Of a stretch of DNA of 64,000 bases, positions 9,822-19,827 are shown piece by piece. The position numbers and the translations under genes were made by a program. The DNA is from Pandoraea sp. (GTDB taxonomy: Bacteria; Pseudomonadota; Gammaproteobacteria; Burkholderiales; Burkholderiaceae). The number at the start of each line of letters is the position of its first letter. Position 1 is the first letter of the stretch. The notes below the pieces were generated by a model, which saw nothing but the letters and a program-made list of their open reading frames with translations, was not told the origin of the DNA and made no database searches. Where the stretch lies: positions 123,030-187,029 of the forward strand of contig NZ_SCSK01000038.1 in NCBI RefSeq assembly GCF_004297875.1, written 5' to 3'.

Positions 9822-10715
9822 TCAGTTCGGCGAGTACGCCAGGCGCACGTAGATGGGTGCGTAGGGCTCCGCCTGGGTGATTTCCACCAGGGATTCGCGC
9901 GACAGCTCGAGCATGGCGATGAAATTGACCACGACTACCGGCACGCCGCGCGAGACATCGAACAACTCCGTGAACTCCATGAACCGGGCATCCTGCAGCC
10001 GGCGCAGGATCTGGCTCATGTGTTCGCGAACAGAGAGCTCCTCGCGGGAAATTTTGTGGTGTTGCACCAGCTTGGCCCGCTTGATGACGTCGGCCCAGGC
10101 GGCGCGCAAATCGCTCGTATCGACTTCCGGCCAACGCGGCGCCAGACTTTGCTCGATATATACATTGGCCCGCAGGAAGTCCCGGCCCAGCACCGGCAAG
10201 GCATCGAGTTGCTGGGCGGCCAGTTTCATCTGTTCGTATTCGAGCAGGCGTCGCACCAGTTCCGCGCGTGGGTCTTCGGCTTCTTCGCCGGTATCGGCTT
10301 TCTTGACTGGCAGCAGCATACGCGACTTGATTTCGATCAGCATGGCCGCCATCAGCAGGTATTCGGATGCCAACTCGAGATTGGTCGCGCGAATCTGCTC
10401 GACGTACAGCAGGTACTGGTTGGTCACCTGCGCCATCGGAATGTCGAGCACGTTGAAATTCTGCTTGCGAATCAGGTAGAGCAGAAGATCCAGCGGGCCT
10501 TCGAAGGCTTCGAGGAAAATCTCCAGCGCGTCGGGCGGGATGTACAGATCCTGCGGCAGCGCGAACAGAGGCTCGCCATACAGGCGCGCGAACGCGACGC
10601 CGTCGACGACATTGGGCGTGCTGTCCTGGCCGGGTGTCGGATCCTGTAATTTCTGGGCATCGGCCAGGGCCGCCTCGGGCGGGCCGACGGTGTGCGGCGG
10701 CTCGGCGGTGCTCAT
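9822..10715 (-). CDS. scpA: Segregation and condensation protein A
   Basis: 297-residue kleisin subunit of the SMC-ScpAB chromosome condensation complex. The family hallmark FEGPLDLLLYLIRKQ is near residues 70-84, followed by ATNLELASEYLLMAAMLIEIKSRMLLP. The N-terminal 45 residues are a Pro/Ala-rich extension. It begins 7 bp after the DUF3460 gene on the same strand, a tight operon. scpB and smc are not in this window. Confidence 0.93.
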   Translation of the reverse strand: MSTAEPPHTVGPPEAALADAQKLQDPTPGQDSTPNVVDGVAFARLYGEPLFALPQDLYIPPDALEIFLEAFEGPLDLLLYLIRKQNFNVLDIPMAQVTNQYLLYVEQIRATNLELASEYLLMAAMLIEIKSRMLLPVKKADTGEEAEDPRAELVRRLLEYEQMKLAAQQLDALPVLGRDFLRANVYIEQSLAPRWPEVDTSDLRAAWADVIKRAKLVQHHKISREELSVREHMSQILRRLQDARFMEFTELFDVSRGVPVVVVNFIAMLELSRESLVEITQAEPYAPIYVRLAYSPN

Positions 10716-10722
10716 GACGAAA

Positions 10723-10905
10723 TTATTCCGACTGATAGACGTACGGTTGCTGCGGCACGCGAGAAGCCTTCTGGCGCGCGCGTTCTTCGAGGTCGATCGG
10801 CTGCTTGTCCCAAAGCAGGGCGCGGCCCTTGCGTTGCTCTTCTTCCAGGGTGGGTTTGGCTTGCTTCAATTCTTTGATAAAGCGGGTGATATCGGACTCA
10901 TACAT
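10723..10905 (-). CDS. DUF3460 family protein (60 aa)
   Basis: 60-residue protein running from MYESDITRFI to QPYVYQSE, rich in Lys, Glu and Arg with no signal or membrane segment. It matches the DUF3460 family that precedes scpA in many betaproteobacteria. The ATG at 10905 is chosen because it gives the family's usual N terminus. The open frame runs on for more than 4 kb upstream, but that part is antisense to tamA/tamB and not a gene. It ends 7 bp before the scpA start. Function unknown; the linkage suggests co-expression with condensin. Confidence 0.85.
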   Translation of the reverse strand: MYESDITRFIKELKQAKPTLEEEQRKGRALLWDKQPIDLEERARQKASRVPQQPYVYQSE

Positions 10906-11094
10906 GATCGGGCAGTGTGGGAAAGAGATGCTGTCAATTCTACCGCAAACGGTGCGTCGTCCGGCGGTTTGGCCGACGCTCGGCGGGTCCGCGGTGGTTT
11001 GGCGCGCCCAGCCGCGACTGGATATGGTCAAATACTCGTTTTGTACGGAACCAGGGCAGAGGACAGATTTTTGACGGTACCAACGCAAACCGGG

Positions 11095-12870
11095 ATGACG
11101 GGTCGAATCGACGCCAGCGTGCCGTGGCGCGCCCTGATCCGGGCGGTGGTGCTGGCATTCGCGCTGTGCGCGATGATGCCGGCCGTTGCCGCGGCCAACG
11201 TCGCTTACCGGGTCGAAATCGATGCGCCGGCACCCCTTGCGGGCTTGCTCAAGGCCCATTTGGATCTGGTCCGGTTCGAGCAGCGGAACGACCTGGGCAA
11301 AGAGCAATTCGACTACTTGCTGGCGACCGTCGGCGAGCAAGTCTCGCAGCTGGCTGCCACCGAAGGTTATTTCTCGCCGGTCACGCGCGCCCGCGTGGAG
11401 AAGGTCGGCGCGCTCCTGGTTGTACACATCGAGGTGCGCCCGGGCGAGCGTACGCGGGTGAGCGACGTGCTGTTGCGCTTTACCGGGCCGATCGCCACGC
11501 AGGAGCCGGGCCGCGTGGCGACGCTGCAGAGCAAGTGGGGCATGCCGGTCGGTCAGCCGTTTCGGCAAGATGACTGGAGCAAGGCCAAGGACGATATGCT
11601 GTATGCACTGCAGCGCTATCGTTATCACGCGGCGAGGCTGACTTTTTCCCAGGCGCGCATCGAGCCCGACGGGCATCGTGCCGAGCTCGACGCCGAGTAC
11701 GACAGCGGTCCGCCTTTCACGCTGGGCAAATTGCATGTGACCGGTACCCGGCGCTATCCGGCCAGCATCATTGAGCATGTCAATCCGCTTCACGAGGGCG
11801 AAACTTACAGCGTCGATCGCCTGCTCGAGTTGCAGCGGCAAATCCAGAACACGCCGTATTTCTCCAATGTGATTATCGACGTGCCGAGCGATCCGGCGCA
11901 GGCCAGACTGGCGCCGGTGAATGTCAAGGTCACGGAATTTCCCACGCAGCGCGTCCAGGCTGGGGTGGGTTACGCCTCGGATACCGGCGCGCATGTGCTG
12001 GGGCGCTATGGCTACAACAATGTCTTTGGCCGAGCCTGGGTGTTCAGCAGCCAGGCCAACCTCGAGCAGCAGCGCCAATACGGTCTGGTGAGCCTGGCGA
12101 TGCCGCCGGACGCAAAGGCCTACGTCAACAGCGTCTCCACGTCGTTCAACCGGACCACGGTCGAAGGGGTCGACCAGCGCAGCCTGCAAGTCGGGCTCAA
12201 GCGCGCCCGCACGCTCGACAAATACGACTGGGCCTACACGCTCGACTTTTATCGCGACGAACTGCGGCCCGACACTGGCCCACGCTTCCTGAACCACGCG
12301 CTGGTACCGGGTTTTGCCTGGACCCGGCGCAACGTCGACGATCCAATTTTTCCGCGCCGCGGCAATATCATCTCGACGCAGATCGGCTTTGGCATCAAAG
12401 GGATGCTCAGCGATCAGAGTTTCGGGCGGGTGTATGGACGCGTTCGCCAGTACGTGCCGATCGGCCAGCGCGATCTGATGATTTTCCGCACTGAGTTTGG
12501 CGCCGTGCTCACGCATGGCAGCAACGACCGCATCCCGGCGTCGCTGCTGTTTCGTGCGGGCGGCAACGATTCGATCCGCGGGTACAGCTACCAGAGCATC
12601 GGTTTGAACCAGGCCGGCTCGGTGCTGCCGGCCAAATACCTGGCGACCGGCAGCATCGAGTATCAGCATTGGCTCAGCCACCAATGGGGCGGTGCGATCT
12701 TCTGGGATCTCGGCACCGCCAGCGACACGCTGCATGGCGCGAAAATTTATAACGGCGTGGGCTTCGGCGTTCGTTGGCGCAGCCCGGTGGGGCCGGTCAA
12801 TCTGGATCTGGGGTATGGTATCCAGCGCCACCAGTTCCGGCCCAATATTTCTCTTGGCGTGGCGTTCTGA
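11095..12870 (+). CDS. tamA: Translocation and assembly module outer-membrane protein TamA (Omp85 family)
   Basis: 591 residues from the ATG at 11095, which gives a signal peptide (hydrophobic residues 15-30, cleavage near AVAAANVAY). Three POTRA-like domains (about residues 35-260) precede a 16-strand Omp85 barrel. The L6 signature appears as DSIRGYSYQSIG near residue 500, and the protein ends in Phe (SLGVAF), the BAM-recognition form. A TTG at 11071 has a better Shine-Dalgarno (AGAGGA, 7-nt spacing) and would add 8 residues. With TamB it helps insert outer-membrane proteins and move phospholipids; tamB starts 3 bp downstream. Confidence 0.9.
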   Translation: MTGRIDASVPWRALIRAVVLAFALCAMMPAVAAANVAYRVEIDAPAPLAGLLKAHLDLVRFEQRNDLGKEQFDYLLATVGEQVSQLAATEGYFSPVTRARVEKVGALLVVHIEVRPGERTRVSDVLLRFTGPIATQEPGRVATLQSKWGMPVGQPFRQDDWSKAKDDMLYALQRYRYHAARLTFSQARIEPDGHRAELDAEYDSGPPFTLGKLHVTGTRRYPASIIEHVNPLHEGETYSVDRLLELQRQIQNTPYFSNVIIDVPSDPAQARLAPVNVKVTEFPTQRVQAGVGYASDTGAHVLGRYGYNNVFGRAWVFSSQANLEQQRQYGLVSLAMPPDAKAYVNSVSTSFNRTTVEGVDQRSLQVGLKRARTLDKYDWAYTLDFYRDELRPDTGPRFLNHALVPGFAWTRRNVDDPIFPRRGNIISTQIGFGIKGMLSDQSFGRVYGRVRQYVPIGQRDLMIFRTEFGAVLTHGSNDRIPASLLFRAGGNDSIRGYSYQSIGLNQAGSVLPAKYLATGSIEYQHWLSHQWGGAIFWDLGTASDTLHGAKIYNGVGFGVRWRSPVGPVNLDLGYGIQRHQFRPNISLGVAF

Positions 12871-12873
12871 CGC

Positions 12874-15800
12874 ATGACGGATCAACATACCCAACCGGCC
12901 ATCGCGACCGCGCCAGCGCCGTCGCCACCACCCCCGCGCCGCCGGCGCTGGCCGCGGGTGCTCGCGTGGCTGGTCGTCGTGCCGCTGGTGCTGGTGGCTG
13001 GACTGGCCGGCGCAGGCCTCCTGGCGGTGCATACCGAGCGCGGCTCCCGCTGGCTCTGGCAGGCCGCCGTCGTAGTTCTCAATGGCAAGCTGGCCGGGCA
13101 ATGGGAGGGCGGCACGCTGGCCAGCGGGGCACATCTGCGCAAGGTCGCATATACCGACGGCGCAACCCGCGTAACCCTCGACCGGCTCGATGGCCGCTGG
13201 GCACTGCAGAGCGCGCCGTGGCGCCTGACGATCGATTTTCTGCAGTTGGGCACGCTCGACGTGAAACTGGCGCCGCCGGCGCCCTCGCAGGCGCCGGCGG
13301 CGTTGCCCCAACGCCTGACGCTGCCGTTGGCGATTCGCGTCGACGCGGTGTCGCTGCATCGCCTGATTCTGCATGCGCCGGCGCTGGAGTTGACTGACAT
13401 CGCGCTGCACGGCGAAACCGACGGCCAGCACCATACCCTGGTGCTGGATAACCTGACGACACCTTATGGCCGGGCGAATGCGTCGGTGCGGCTCGACGGT
13501 GCGCGGCCGTTCGCGCTGAGTGGCGATGCGGCCGTGGCGGGGCGCTATGACACGCATCCCTATCAATTGACGTTGCATCTGAGTGGCTCCCTCGAGGCGC
13601 TGCAGGCCGATCTGAGCGCCAGCGGCGACCGGCTCGCCGGACACGCCACTGTGAGCGCCGCGCCATTTGACACGGTGCCGCTCAAGCGTGCACAGGTTGC
13701 GATCGATCACGTCGATCCCCGGCTGTTCAGTGCCTCCGCGGCCCGTGCCGATTTGTCGCTGCGTGCCGATCTGGCGCCGGTCGACGGCGCACCGACATTG
13801 CAGGTGGCCGGACCGATCAGCATGAGCAATGCCGAGCCCGGTTCGCTCGACCGGCAGCGTCTGCCACTCGTGAGCGCGGCCGCCCGCGTCATGCTCGATG
13901 CCACGCATCAGGCGCTGACTGACGTGCAGGTGCGCCTGGCCGGGGGGGCAGCGCTGAGCGGCGGCGGCACGCTCACGCGCCATGCGCAGACTGGCCGAGC
14001 CACCGGACAGTTCGCGCTTGCGGCGCGCGAGATCAACTTGCGCGCGTTCCATGGCAAACTGCCCGCCACCCGACTGGACGGGCCACTGATCGTCACACTC
14101 GATGGCGGCCGCCAGCAGGTCGCGCTGGACTGGCGCGATCCGACTCGTCGCATCCAACTGGACGCGGCGCTCGATGACGGCGGGGTGACCTTGCGCAGCG
14201 CCCGCCTGAGCGCCGGAGCCGGCCAGATCGACCTGCGCGGCTCGCTGCGCACCGATCCGGCCGGCAGCTATGAGGCGAATGCGGTCATGACGCAATTCGA
14301 TCCTGCCGCGTGGTTCGACACCGGCGTGGTTTCGTCGACACGCGCGGGCCCGCCGGCCACTCGCATCAACGGACAGCTTCAGGCGCGAGGGGCATTGCAC
14401 CCGGCGCTCGATGTGGAGGCCAAATTCGCACTGCGCGACAGTCAGTACGCTGGATTGCCAATGGGCGGTGAAGGCACCGTGCGTCTGGCCGGCAGCCGGC
14501 TCCTGCCGAGCAGCGCGCAGTTGCTGGTGGCGGGCAATCGAGCCCGGTTCGACGGCAGTTTCGGTGCTGTAGGAGATCGCCTGCGGGTCGACGTCGACGC
14601 CCCCTATTTGAACCGGCTGGGATTTGGTCTGGCCGGTTTGCTGCAACTGCATGGGCAACTCAGTGGCACGCTCGCCCGGCCCGCGCTGCAAGCCGATTTT
14701 CGCGCCGAGCAACTGGCATTCGGCAGCCAGCGGCTGGCCCATTTGACTGGACGAGCCAATATCGAGGGCGGCCTGCATGCGGCGGCCACGAGCCGCCTCG
14801 AACTGACGCTGGCAGGCCGGGATTACCGTGCCTCCCAGGTGGCGCTGAGCCGGTTGGACATCGACCTCGCCGGCACGCGCGGGAGCCACCGGATCCGGGC
14901 CGAATTCGCCGGCACCTTGCGGGGCCAGCCTCTGGCACTTGCCCTGGCCGCCCAGGGCGGCGTGACTGACCAGCAAGGCCGCCTTGGCTGGGACGGTACG
15001 ATCCAGAAACTGAGCAACGACGGCCTGCCGCGCTTTGCCTTGACGCGAGCGTGGCGCGTCAAGGCCGCGGCGCAGACGGTGCAACTTGGCGCGGCACACT
15101 TCACGCTGGCCGGGGCGTCAGTCGATTTGGGGCAGCTCGATTATCGCCAGGGCCAGCTTCGCTCGAGCGGGTCGATCAGTGCGCTGGATGTCGGCAATGT
15201 GCTGACGCTGGTCAAAGAGTTCACCGGTACCGCGCCGCCGCTGCAAAGCAATCTGGTACTCGACGGCAGCTGGAATCTCGTGCTGGCGAAGCAGGCCGAC
15301 GGCTTCGTGCAGATCGCGCGACGCAGCGGCGACCTGATGCTGACCGACGGCCGGCGCGAGACGCTGGGGGTAGCACCGGGCCTGCGTGCGCTGGGGCTCT
15401 CGGCGCTGCGGGTGCGCGCGGATTTGCGCGCCGACCAGGTCAACCTGAGCGCGCATGTGGTGGCAAGCAGCATCGGCCAGCTCGATGCAAAAGTGGGTAC
15501 CGCTCTGCAAATGCATGACGGTCATCCGAGCCTGACTGAACAGGCGCCGCTCAATGGCAGTGCCGCGCTCGATGTGCCGAATCTCAATGCGGTAGGGGCG
15601 CTGGCCGGACCGCAACTGCTGCTCAAAGGCCGGGCGGCGGCGCACCTCACGCTCGGCGGCACGGTGGGCAAACCCCTGCTGTCAGGGCACGTGACGGGCG
15701 ATGATTTATCGATGACGCTGTTCGACCTTGGTATTCAACTGACCGACGGCACGGTGCGCCTGGCAATGGACCGCAACGCGATCAATTTGAATCAGGTCGA

Positions 15801-16848
15801 ATTCCATGGCGGCGCTGGGACCCTGAAGGCGACCGGTCGCATCGGCCTCGAGCAGGCCGATCCGGCGATGAACGCTACCATCGTGGCTGACAAGCTGCAG
15901 CTGTTTGCCGCGCCCGACCGGCAACTGATTCTGTCGGGGCAGGCCAAGGCAAGCGGCAATGCCGAGCATCTGGCGATCGCCGGCAAGTTCGTGGTCGATC
16001 GCGCGCGCTTCGATTTGCCGCCGAGCGGCAGGCCGAGCCTGGGCGACGATGTGGTCATCGTGCGCGACAGCGGTCAGACCCAAGCGGCGAAGGCGAATGC
16101 GGCAGCGCGCGCGGCGCGCATCAGCGAGAAGCCGGCCAGCCGGTTCGCCCCGCATGTCGATGTCGATCTCGATCTGGGCCGGGATTTCCGTTTCAAAGGC
16201 GCCGGCGCGGACCTGCTGCTGCGTGGTGCGATGCATGTGCGCAGCGAGCCGCTCGCGCCCGTGAGGGCGAGCGGCACGATCCAGATCGCCGAGGGCACAT
16301 ATGAGGCGTTCGGCCGCCGCCTGTCGATCGAGCGCGGACACATCAATTTCACGGGCCCGCTCGATAATCCCGGTTTGTTCATCATCGCGATGCGAACCAA
16401 TCAGGCGGTCGAGGCGGGCGTGCAGGTCACCGGTACGGTACGGCAGCCGCGCGTGACGCTGGTGTCGGACCCGAACGTGCCGGATGAGGCTAAACTTTCC
16501 TGGCTGATGTTCGGCCATGGGCCCGAAAGCGCCGGACTGGGGCAGCAGCAGGCGGTAGCGGGCGCTGCGCTGGCCATGCTGGGCACGGCCGGCGGCAAGC
16601 GCATCGTGCAAAATTTCGGCATCGACCAGTTTTCGATTGGCAGCAGCGATTCCGGCTTGCCGGATCAGCAGGTCGTCAACATCGGCAAGGCGATTTCGGA
16701 AAACCTGTCGATCGGCTTCGAGCAAAGCCTGACCAGCGCGGCCAGCATCGCCAAGCTGACCTGGCAACTGTCGCGGCGCTGGTCGCTGGTGGCGCGTACC
16801 GGTTCGATCTATGGCCTGGACATCCTGTTCAACCGTCGTTTCGATTGA
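12874..16848 (+). CDS. tamB: Translocation and assembly module inner-membrane protein TamB (AsmA-like)
   Basis: 1324 residues. A Pro/Arg-rich cytoplasmic start (residues 1-28) precedes one transmembrane anchor (about 29-52: VLAWLVVVPLVLVAGLAGAG). A very long repetitive beta-rich periplasmic region and the conserved TamB C-terminal domain (about 990-1324, with RASGTIQIAEGTYEAFGR, VPDEAKLSWLMFG and LFNRRFD at the end) follow. It spans the periplasm to contact TamA and belongs to the bridge-like lipid transfer/AsmA group. The antisense strand is open for a very long distance here because of codon bias; that is an artefact. Confidence 0.93.
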   Translation: MTDQHTQPAIATAPAPSPPPPRRRRWPRVLAWLVVVPLVLVAGLAGAGLLAVHTERGSRWLWQAAVVVLNGKLAGQWEGGTLASGAHLRKVAYTDGATRVTLDRLDGRWALQSAPWRLTIDFLQLGTLDVKLAPPAPSQAPAALPQRLTLPLAIRVDAVSLHRLILHAPALELTDIALHGETDGQHHTLVLDNLTTPYGRANASVRLDGARPFALSGDAAVAGRYDTHPYQLTLHLSGSLEALQADLSASGDRLAGHATVSAAPFDTVPLKRAQVAIDHVDPRLFSASAARADLSLRADLAPVDGAPTLQVAGPISMSNAEPGSLDRQRLPLVSAAARVMLDATHQALTDVQVRLAGGAALSGGGTLTRHAQTGRATGQFALAAREINLRAFHGKLPATRLDGPLIVTLDGGRQQVALDWRDPTRRIQLDAALDDGGVTLRSARLSAGAGQIDLRGSLRTDPAGSYEANAVMTQFDPAAWFDTGVVSSTRAGPPATRINGQLQARGALHPALDVEAKFALRDSQYAGLPMGGEGTVRLAGSRLLPSSAQLLVAGNRARFDGSFGAVGDRLRVDVDAPYLNRLGFGLAGLLQLHGQLSGTLARPALQADFRAEQLAFGSQRLAHLTGRANIEGGLHAAATSRLELTLAGRDYRASQVALSRLDIDLAGTRGSHRIRAEFAGTLRGQPLALALAAQGGVTDQQGRLGWDGTIQKLSNDGLPRFALTRAWRVKAAAQTVQLGAAHFTLAGASVDLGQLDYRQGQLRSSGSISALDVGNVLTLVKEFTGTAPPLQSNLVLDGSWNLVLAKQADGFVQIARRSGDLMLTDGRRETLGVAPGLRALGLSALRVRADLRADQVNLSAHVVASSIGQLDAKVGTALQMHDGHPSLTEQAPLNGSAALDVPNLNAVGALAGPQLLLKGRAAAHLTLGGTVGKPLLSGHVTGDDLSMTLFDLGIQLTDGTVRLAMDRNAINLNQVEFHGGAGTLKATGRIGLEQADPAMNATIVADKLQLFAAPDRQLILSGQAKASGNAEHLAIAGKFVVDRARFDLPPSGRPSLGDDVVIVRDSGQTQAAKANAAARAARISEKPASRFAPHVDVDLDLGRDFRFKGAGADLLLRGAMHVRSEPLAPVRASGTIQIAEGTYEAFGRRLSIERGHINFTGPLDNPGLFIIAMRTNQAVEAGVQVTGTVRQPRVTLVSDPNVPDEAKLSWLMFGHGPESAGLGQQQAVAGAALAMLGTAGGKRIVQNFGIDQFSIGSSDSGLPDQQVVNIGKAISENLSIGFEQSLTSAASIAKLTWQLSRRWSLVARTGSIYGLDILFNRRFD

Positions 16849-16893
16849 GTCGTTGGAATTGGGGGCATATCAGTCAAGGGATATCATTGCAAA

Positions 16894-17463
16894 ATGATCT
16901 TGCGCCGCATTCAATCGGGAGTTGCCATGGGCTTGTTCGCCAGCATGCTGGCACTGTTTGGCTGCGATCAGCAGCAAATTGACAAGGTGCGGCAAAAAGC
17001 GCGCGACGTTGCGGCGGCGGTCAAGCCGGACAATCTTCTGCTGCGTGGCTTGCAGCCGGGAGTGTCCACCGAGGCCCAGGTACGCGCTCAGATGGGCCGG
17101 CCGGAGATGGTGTGGCAAAACCCGGATGGTTCGAAGCGCCTCGAATACCCGCGTGGCCCGGCCGGTGTCAGGACTTACATGGTCGATATCGGTGCCGACG
17201 GCAAGCTGTTGGCGATCAGCCAGGCGCTGAGCGCGGAAAATTTCGCGAAAGTGCATCCTGGCATGAGCGAGGACGAGGTGCGGCGCCTGTTGGGCAAGCC
17301 CACCGGAACCGCTGCCTACCGACTGAAGAACGAGAGCGTATGGAGCTGGCGTTGGCTCGAGGATGGCGTGAACCAGCCGGCGCAGTTCAACGTGTATTTC
17401 GGGCCGGACGGCAAGGTCGCGACGACCTCGCGCTCGAATGATCCGGCCACTGAACACCCCTGA
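16894..17463 (+). CDS. BamE/SmpA-like outer-membrane lipoprotein with tandem domains
   Basis: 189 residues. The signal peptide ends in a lipobox, ALFGC (Cys about 24), followed by a short helical linker (QQIDKVRQKARDVAAAVK). Two copies of the BamE/SmpA-like motif follow: LQPGVSTEAQVRAQMGRPEMVW near residue 53 and VHPGMSEDEVRRLLGKPTGTA near residue 117. Canonical BamE has a single such domain, so this tandem form is a distinct member, probably an envelope-assembly accessory. It is 45 bp downstream of tamB on the same strand, a suggestive neighbour for an outer-membrane biogenesis role. Confidence 0.75.
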   Translation: MILRRIQSGVAMGLFASMLALFGCDQQQIDKVRQKARDVAAAVKPDNLLLRGLQPGVSTEAQVRAQMGRPEMVWQNPDGSKRLEYPRGPAGVRTYMVDIGADGKLLAISQALSAENFAKVHPGMSEDEVRRLLGKPTGTAAYRLKNESVWSWRWLEDGVNQPAQFNVYFGPDGKVATTSRSNDPATEHP

Positions 17464-17496
17464 ATCGCCGGGCGCCAGCGCGCCCGCGTGTGAAGA

Positions 17497-19572
17497 TTAC
17501 TTGACCCGCATGCCCGGCTTGGCGCCGCTGTGAGGTTCGAGAATGTAGATTCCGGGCTCGGCCTTTTCGTTGGCGGCCGAGGCCGCCAGCACCATGCCCT
17601 CGGACAGGCCGAATTTCATCTTGCGCGGCGCGAGATTGGCGACCATGACCGTCAGTTTGCCAATCAGGTCTTCCGGCCGATAGGCCGACTTGATGCCGGA
17701 GAACACGTTGCGCGGCTTTGCCTCGCCGATGTCGAGCGTCAATTGCAGCAGCTTGTCGGAGCCTTCGACAGCCCGGCAGTCGATGATCTTTGCAATGCGA
17801 AGATCGATTTTGGCGAAATCGTCGATGTTGATGGTCTCGCCCGCGGCGTCCGGCGCCGCCTGTGCCGGGGCCTTGCTCGCCGGCGCGGCGGCGACGGCGG
17901 GTGTGGCCTGCAACGAGTCCCGATTGGCTTCGAGCAGCATCTCGATTTGTTTGTGTTCGACGCGCGTCATCAGGTGCTTGTAAGGCCTGACCGGTGTGGC
18001 CGAGGTCAACGGCGTGCCGACATCGCGCCAGGTCAACGGTGCAATGTCGAGGAATTGCTCGATGGCCGCGGCGGTGCGCGGGAGCACCGGCTTCAGATAG
18101 ATGGTCAGGAGGCGGAACGCTTCCAGGCAAACGCTGCACGCTTCGTGCAGTGCGCCCGCCTGTGCAGGGTCTTTGGCCAGGTCCCACGGCTTGACGTTGT
18201 CGACATAGGCGTTGACGGTGTCAGCCAGCTCCATCACCTGGCGCAGCGCCTTGCCGTAGTCGCGCGCTTCGTAGTGCTGCGCGATGGCAGGCGCGGCTTC
18301 TCGCAACACGCGCAGCAGCGGGTGTTGCATCGCCGCATCGTCGACCTTGCCGTTAAAACGCTTGAGCAGAAAGCCGGCGGCGCGGCTGGCAATATTGACG
18401 AATTTGCCGACCAGATCGCTGTTGACGCGCGCCACGAAATCATCGAGGTTCAGATCGATGTCTTCCATCGTCCCGTTGAGCTTGGCGGCGAAGTAATAGC
18501 GCAACCACTCGGGATTGAGTCCGGTATCGATATAGCTTTGCGCGGTGATGAAGGTGCCGCGCGATTTGGACATCTTGAGCCCGTCCACGGTCAGGAAGCC
18601 ATGCGCGAAAACGTTGGTCGGCGTACGGTGGCCGGAGAATTTCAGCGTTGCCGGCCAGAACAGGGTGTGGAAATAGAGAATATCCTTGCCGATGAAATGG
18701 TATTGCTCGGTGCTCGAGTCGGGTGCAACCCATTCGTCGAAATTCAGCCCGTTTTTGTCGCACAGATTCTTGAAGCTGCCGTAGTAGCCGATGGGGGCGT
18801 CGAGCCACACATAGAAATACTTGCCAGGTGCGCCAGGGATCTCGAAGCCGAAATAAGGCGCGTCGCGGGAGATATCCCAATCCGCCAGCTTGCCGTCGCC
18901 GGCGTCGCCCAGCCACTCGCGCATTTTGTTGGTTGCCTCGGGCTGCGCCAGACCTGCCACCCATTCGCGCAGGAACGATTCGCAGCGCGGATCCGACAGT
19001 TTGAAGAAGTAATGTGTCGAGGTCTTGCGCACCGGCGTTGCACCAGACACCACCGAATACGGGTTCTTCAGGTCGGTCGGCGCGTAGGTCGAGCCGCAGA
19101 CTTCGCAGGAGTCGCCGTATTGATCCTTGGCGCCACACTTGGGGCACTCGCCCTTGATGAAGCGGTCGGGCAGGAACATTTCCTTGACTGGATCGAAGGC
19201 TTGTTCGATGTCGCGGGCCTCGATCAGGTCCTGCGCCTGCAACGCGAGATAAATTTTCTCCGACAGTTGCCGGGTTTCGGGCGAATCCGTCGTGTAGTAA
19301 TTATCGAACGAGATGCCGAAATTATCGAAATCGCGCTTGTGCTCGTGCCAGACACGCTCTATCAGTTGCCGGGGCGTGAGGCCCTCCTTCTCCGCGCGCA
19401 ACATGACCGGCGTGCCGTGGGTGTCGTCGGCGCCGACGTAATAGGTTTCATGGCCCTGCATGCGCATGAAGCGCACCCAGATGTCGGTCTGGATATATTC
19501 GACCAAGTGGCCGATATGAATCTGGCCGTTGGCATAGGGCAGGGCGGAGGTGACGAGCAGGCGGCGGGACAT
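17497..19572 (-). CDS. metG: Methionyl-tRNA synthetase
   Basis: 691 residues. The class I signature appears as [14 protein letters not shown] near residue 13 and LKMSKSRGT near residue 333. Four zinc-binding Cys lie in CPKCG and CEVCG near residues 143-160. A C-terminal tRNA-binding (Arc1p/Trbp111-type) domain occupies about residues 585-691, after an Ala/Pro linker ([18 protein letters not shown]), and supports dimerisation. It charges initiator and elongator tRNA-Met. Normal length for this form. Confidence 0.97.
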   Translation of the reverse strand: MSRRLLVTSALPYANGQIHIGHLVEYIQTDIWVRFMRMQGHETYYVGADDTHGTPVMLRAEKEGLTPRQLIERVWHEHKRDFDNFGISFDNYYTTDSPETRQLSEKIYLALQAQDLIEARDIEQAFDPVKEMFLPDRFIKGECPKCGAKDQYGDSCEVCGSTYAPTDLKNPYSVVSGATPVRKTSTHYFFKLSDPRCESFLREWVAGLAQPEATNKMREWLGDAGDGKLADWDISRDAPYFGFEIPGAPGKYFYVWLDAPIGYYGSFKNLCDKNGLNFDEWVAPDSSTEQYHFIGKDILYFHTLFWPATLKFSGHRTPTNVFAHGFLTVDGLKMSKSRGTFITAQSYIDTGLNPEWLRYYFAAKLNGTMEDIDLNLDDFVARVNSDLVGKFVNIASRAAGFLLKRFNGKVDDAAMQHPLLRVLREAAPAIAQHYEARDYGKALRQVMELADTVNAYVDNVKPWDLAKDPAQAGALHEACSVCLEAFRLLTIYLKPVLPRTAAAIEQFLDIAPLTWRDVGTPLTSATPVRPYKHLMTRVEHKQIEMLLEANRDSLQATPAVAAAPASKAPAQAAPDAAGETINIDDFAKIDLRIAKIIDCRAVEGSDKLLQLTLDIGEAKPRNVFSGIKSAYRPEDLIGKLTVMVANLAPRKMKFGLSEGMVLAASAANEKAEPGIYILEPHSGAKPGMRVK

Positions 19573-19663
19573 GGCTGGATGGGGGTGTCAGGCAAAAGAA
19601 AGGATTCTAACAGGCGGGCCGCGCGGGCCGCAGCGCCATCGGTAACCCGCAGATGCGTGGCGC

Positions 19664-19693
19664 AAAAAAAGAGCCGGAGCGGTTCGCTCCGGC
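19664..19693 (-). terminator. Rho-independent terminator after the OmpA-type lipoprotein gene
   Basis: On the minus strand a perfect 8-bp stem (GCCGGAGC, 5-nt loop, GCTCCGGC; 19673-19693) is followed, after two bases, by seven T (19664-19670). It lies about 135 bp beyond the lipoprotein stop codon and before metG, so the two genes are transcribed separately. Confidence 0.8.
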
Positions 19694-19827
19694 ACGTCGA
19701 AATGACTTTAACGTCAAAAAGAGGAGAAGTGGAAGCCGGTACGGGCGCTTCCAGTTTTTCTGAGTGCCGGCCCGCCGATTAGTTCAGTCGAATTGTCGGC
19801 GTCGTCAGATCGAGCGCTCGGCGGGGA

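Noticed and set aside
10906..15099. A minus-strand open frame of more than 1400 codons continuing upstream of the DUF3460 gene
   Set aside because: It is antisense to tamA and tamB, rich in Arg/Gln/Ala with no domain pattern, and is explained by the codon bias of the GC-rich plus-strand genes. Only the last 60 codons (10723-10905) match a family.
17530..19782. A 750-codon plus-strand open frame opposite metG
   Set aside because: Exact antisense shadow of metG with no recognisable motif; metG is certain.
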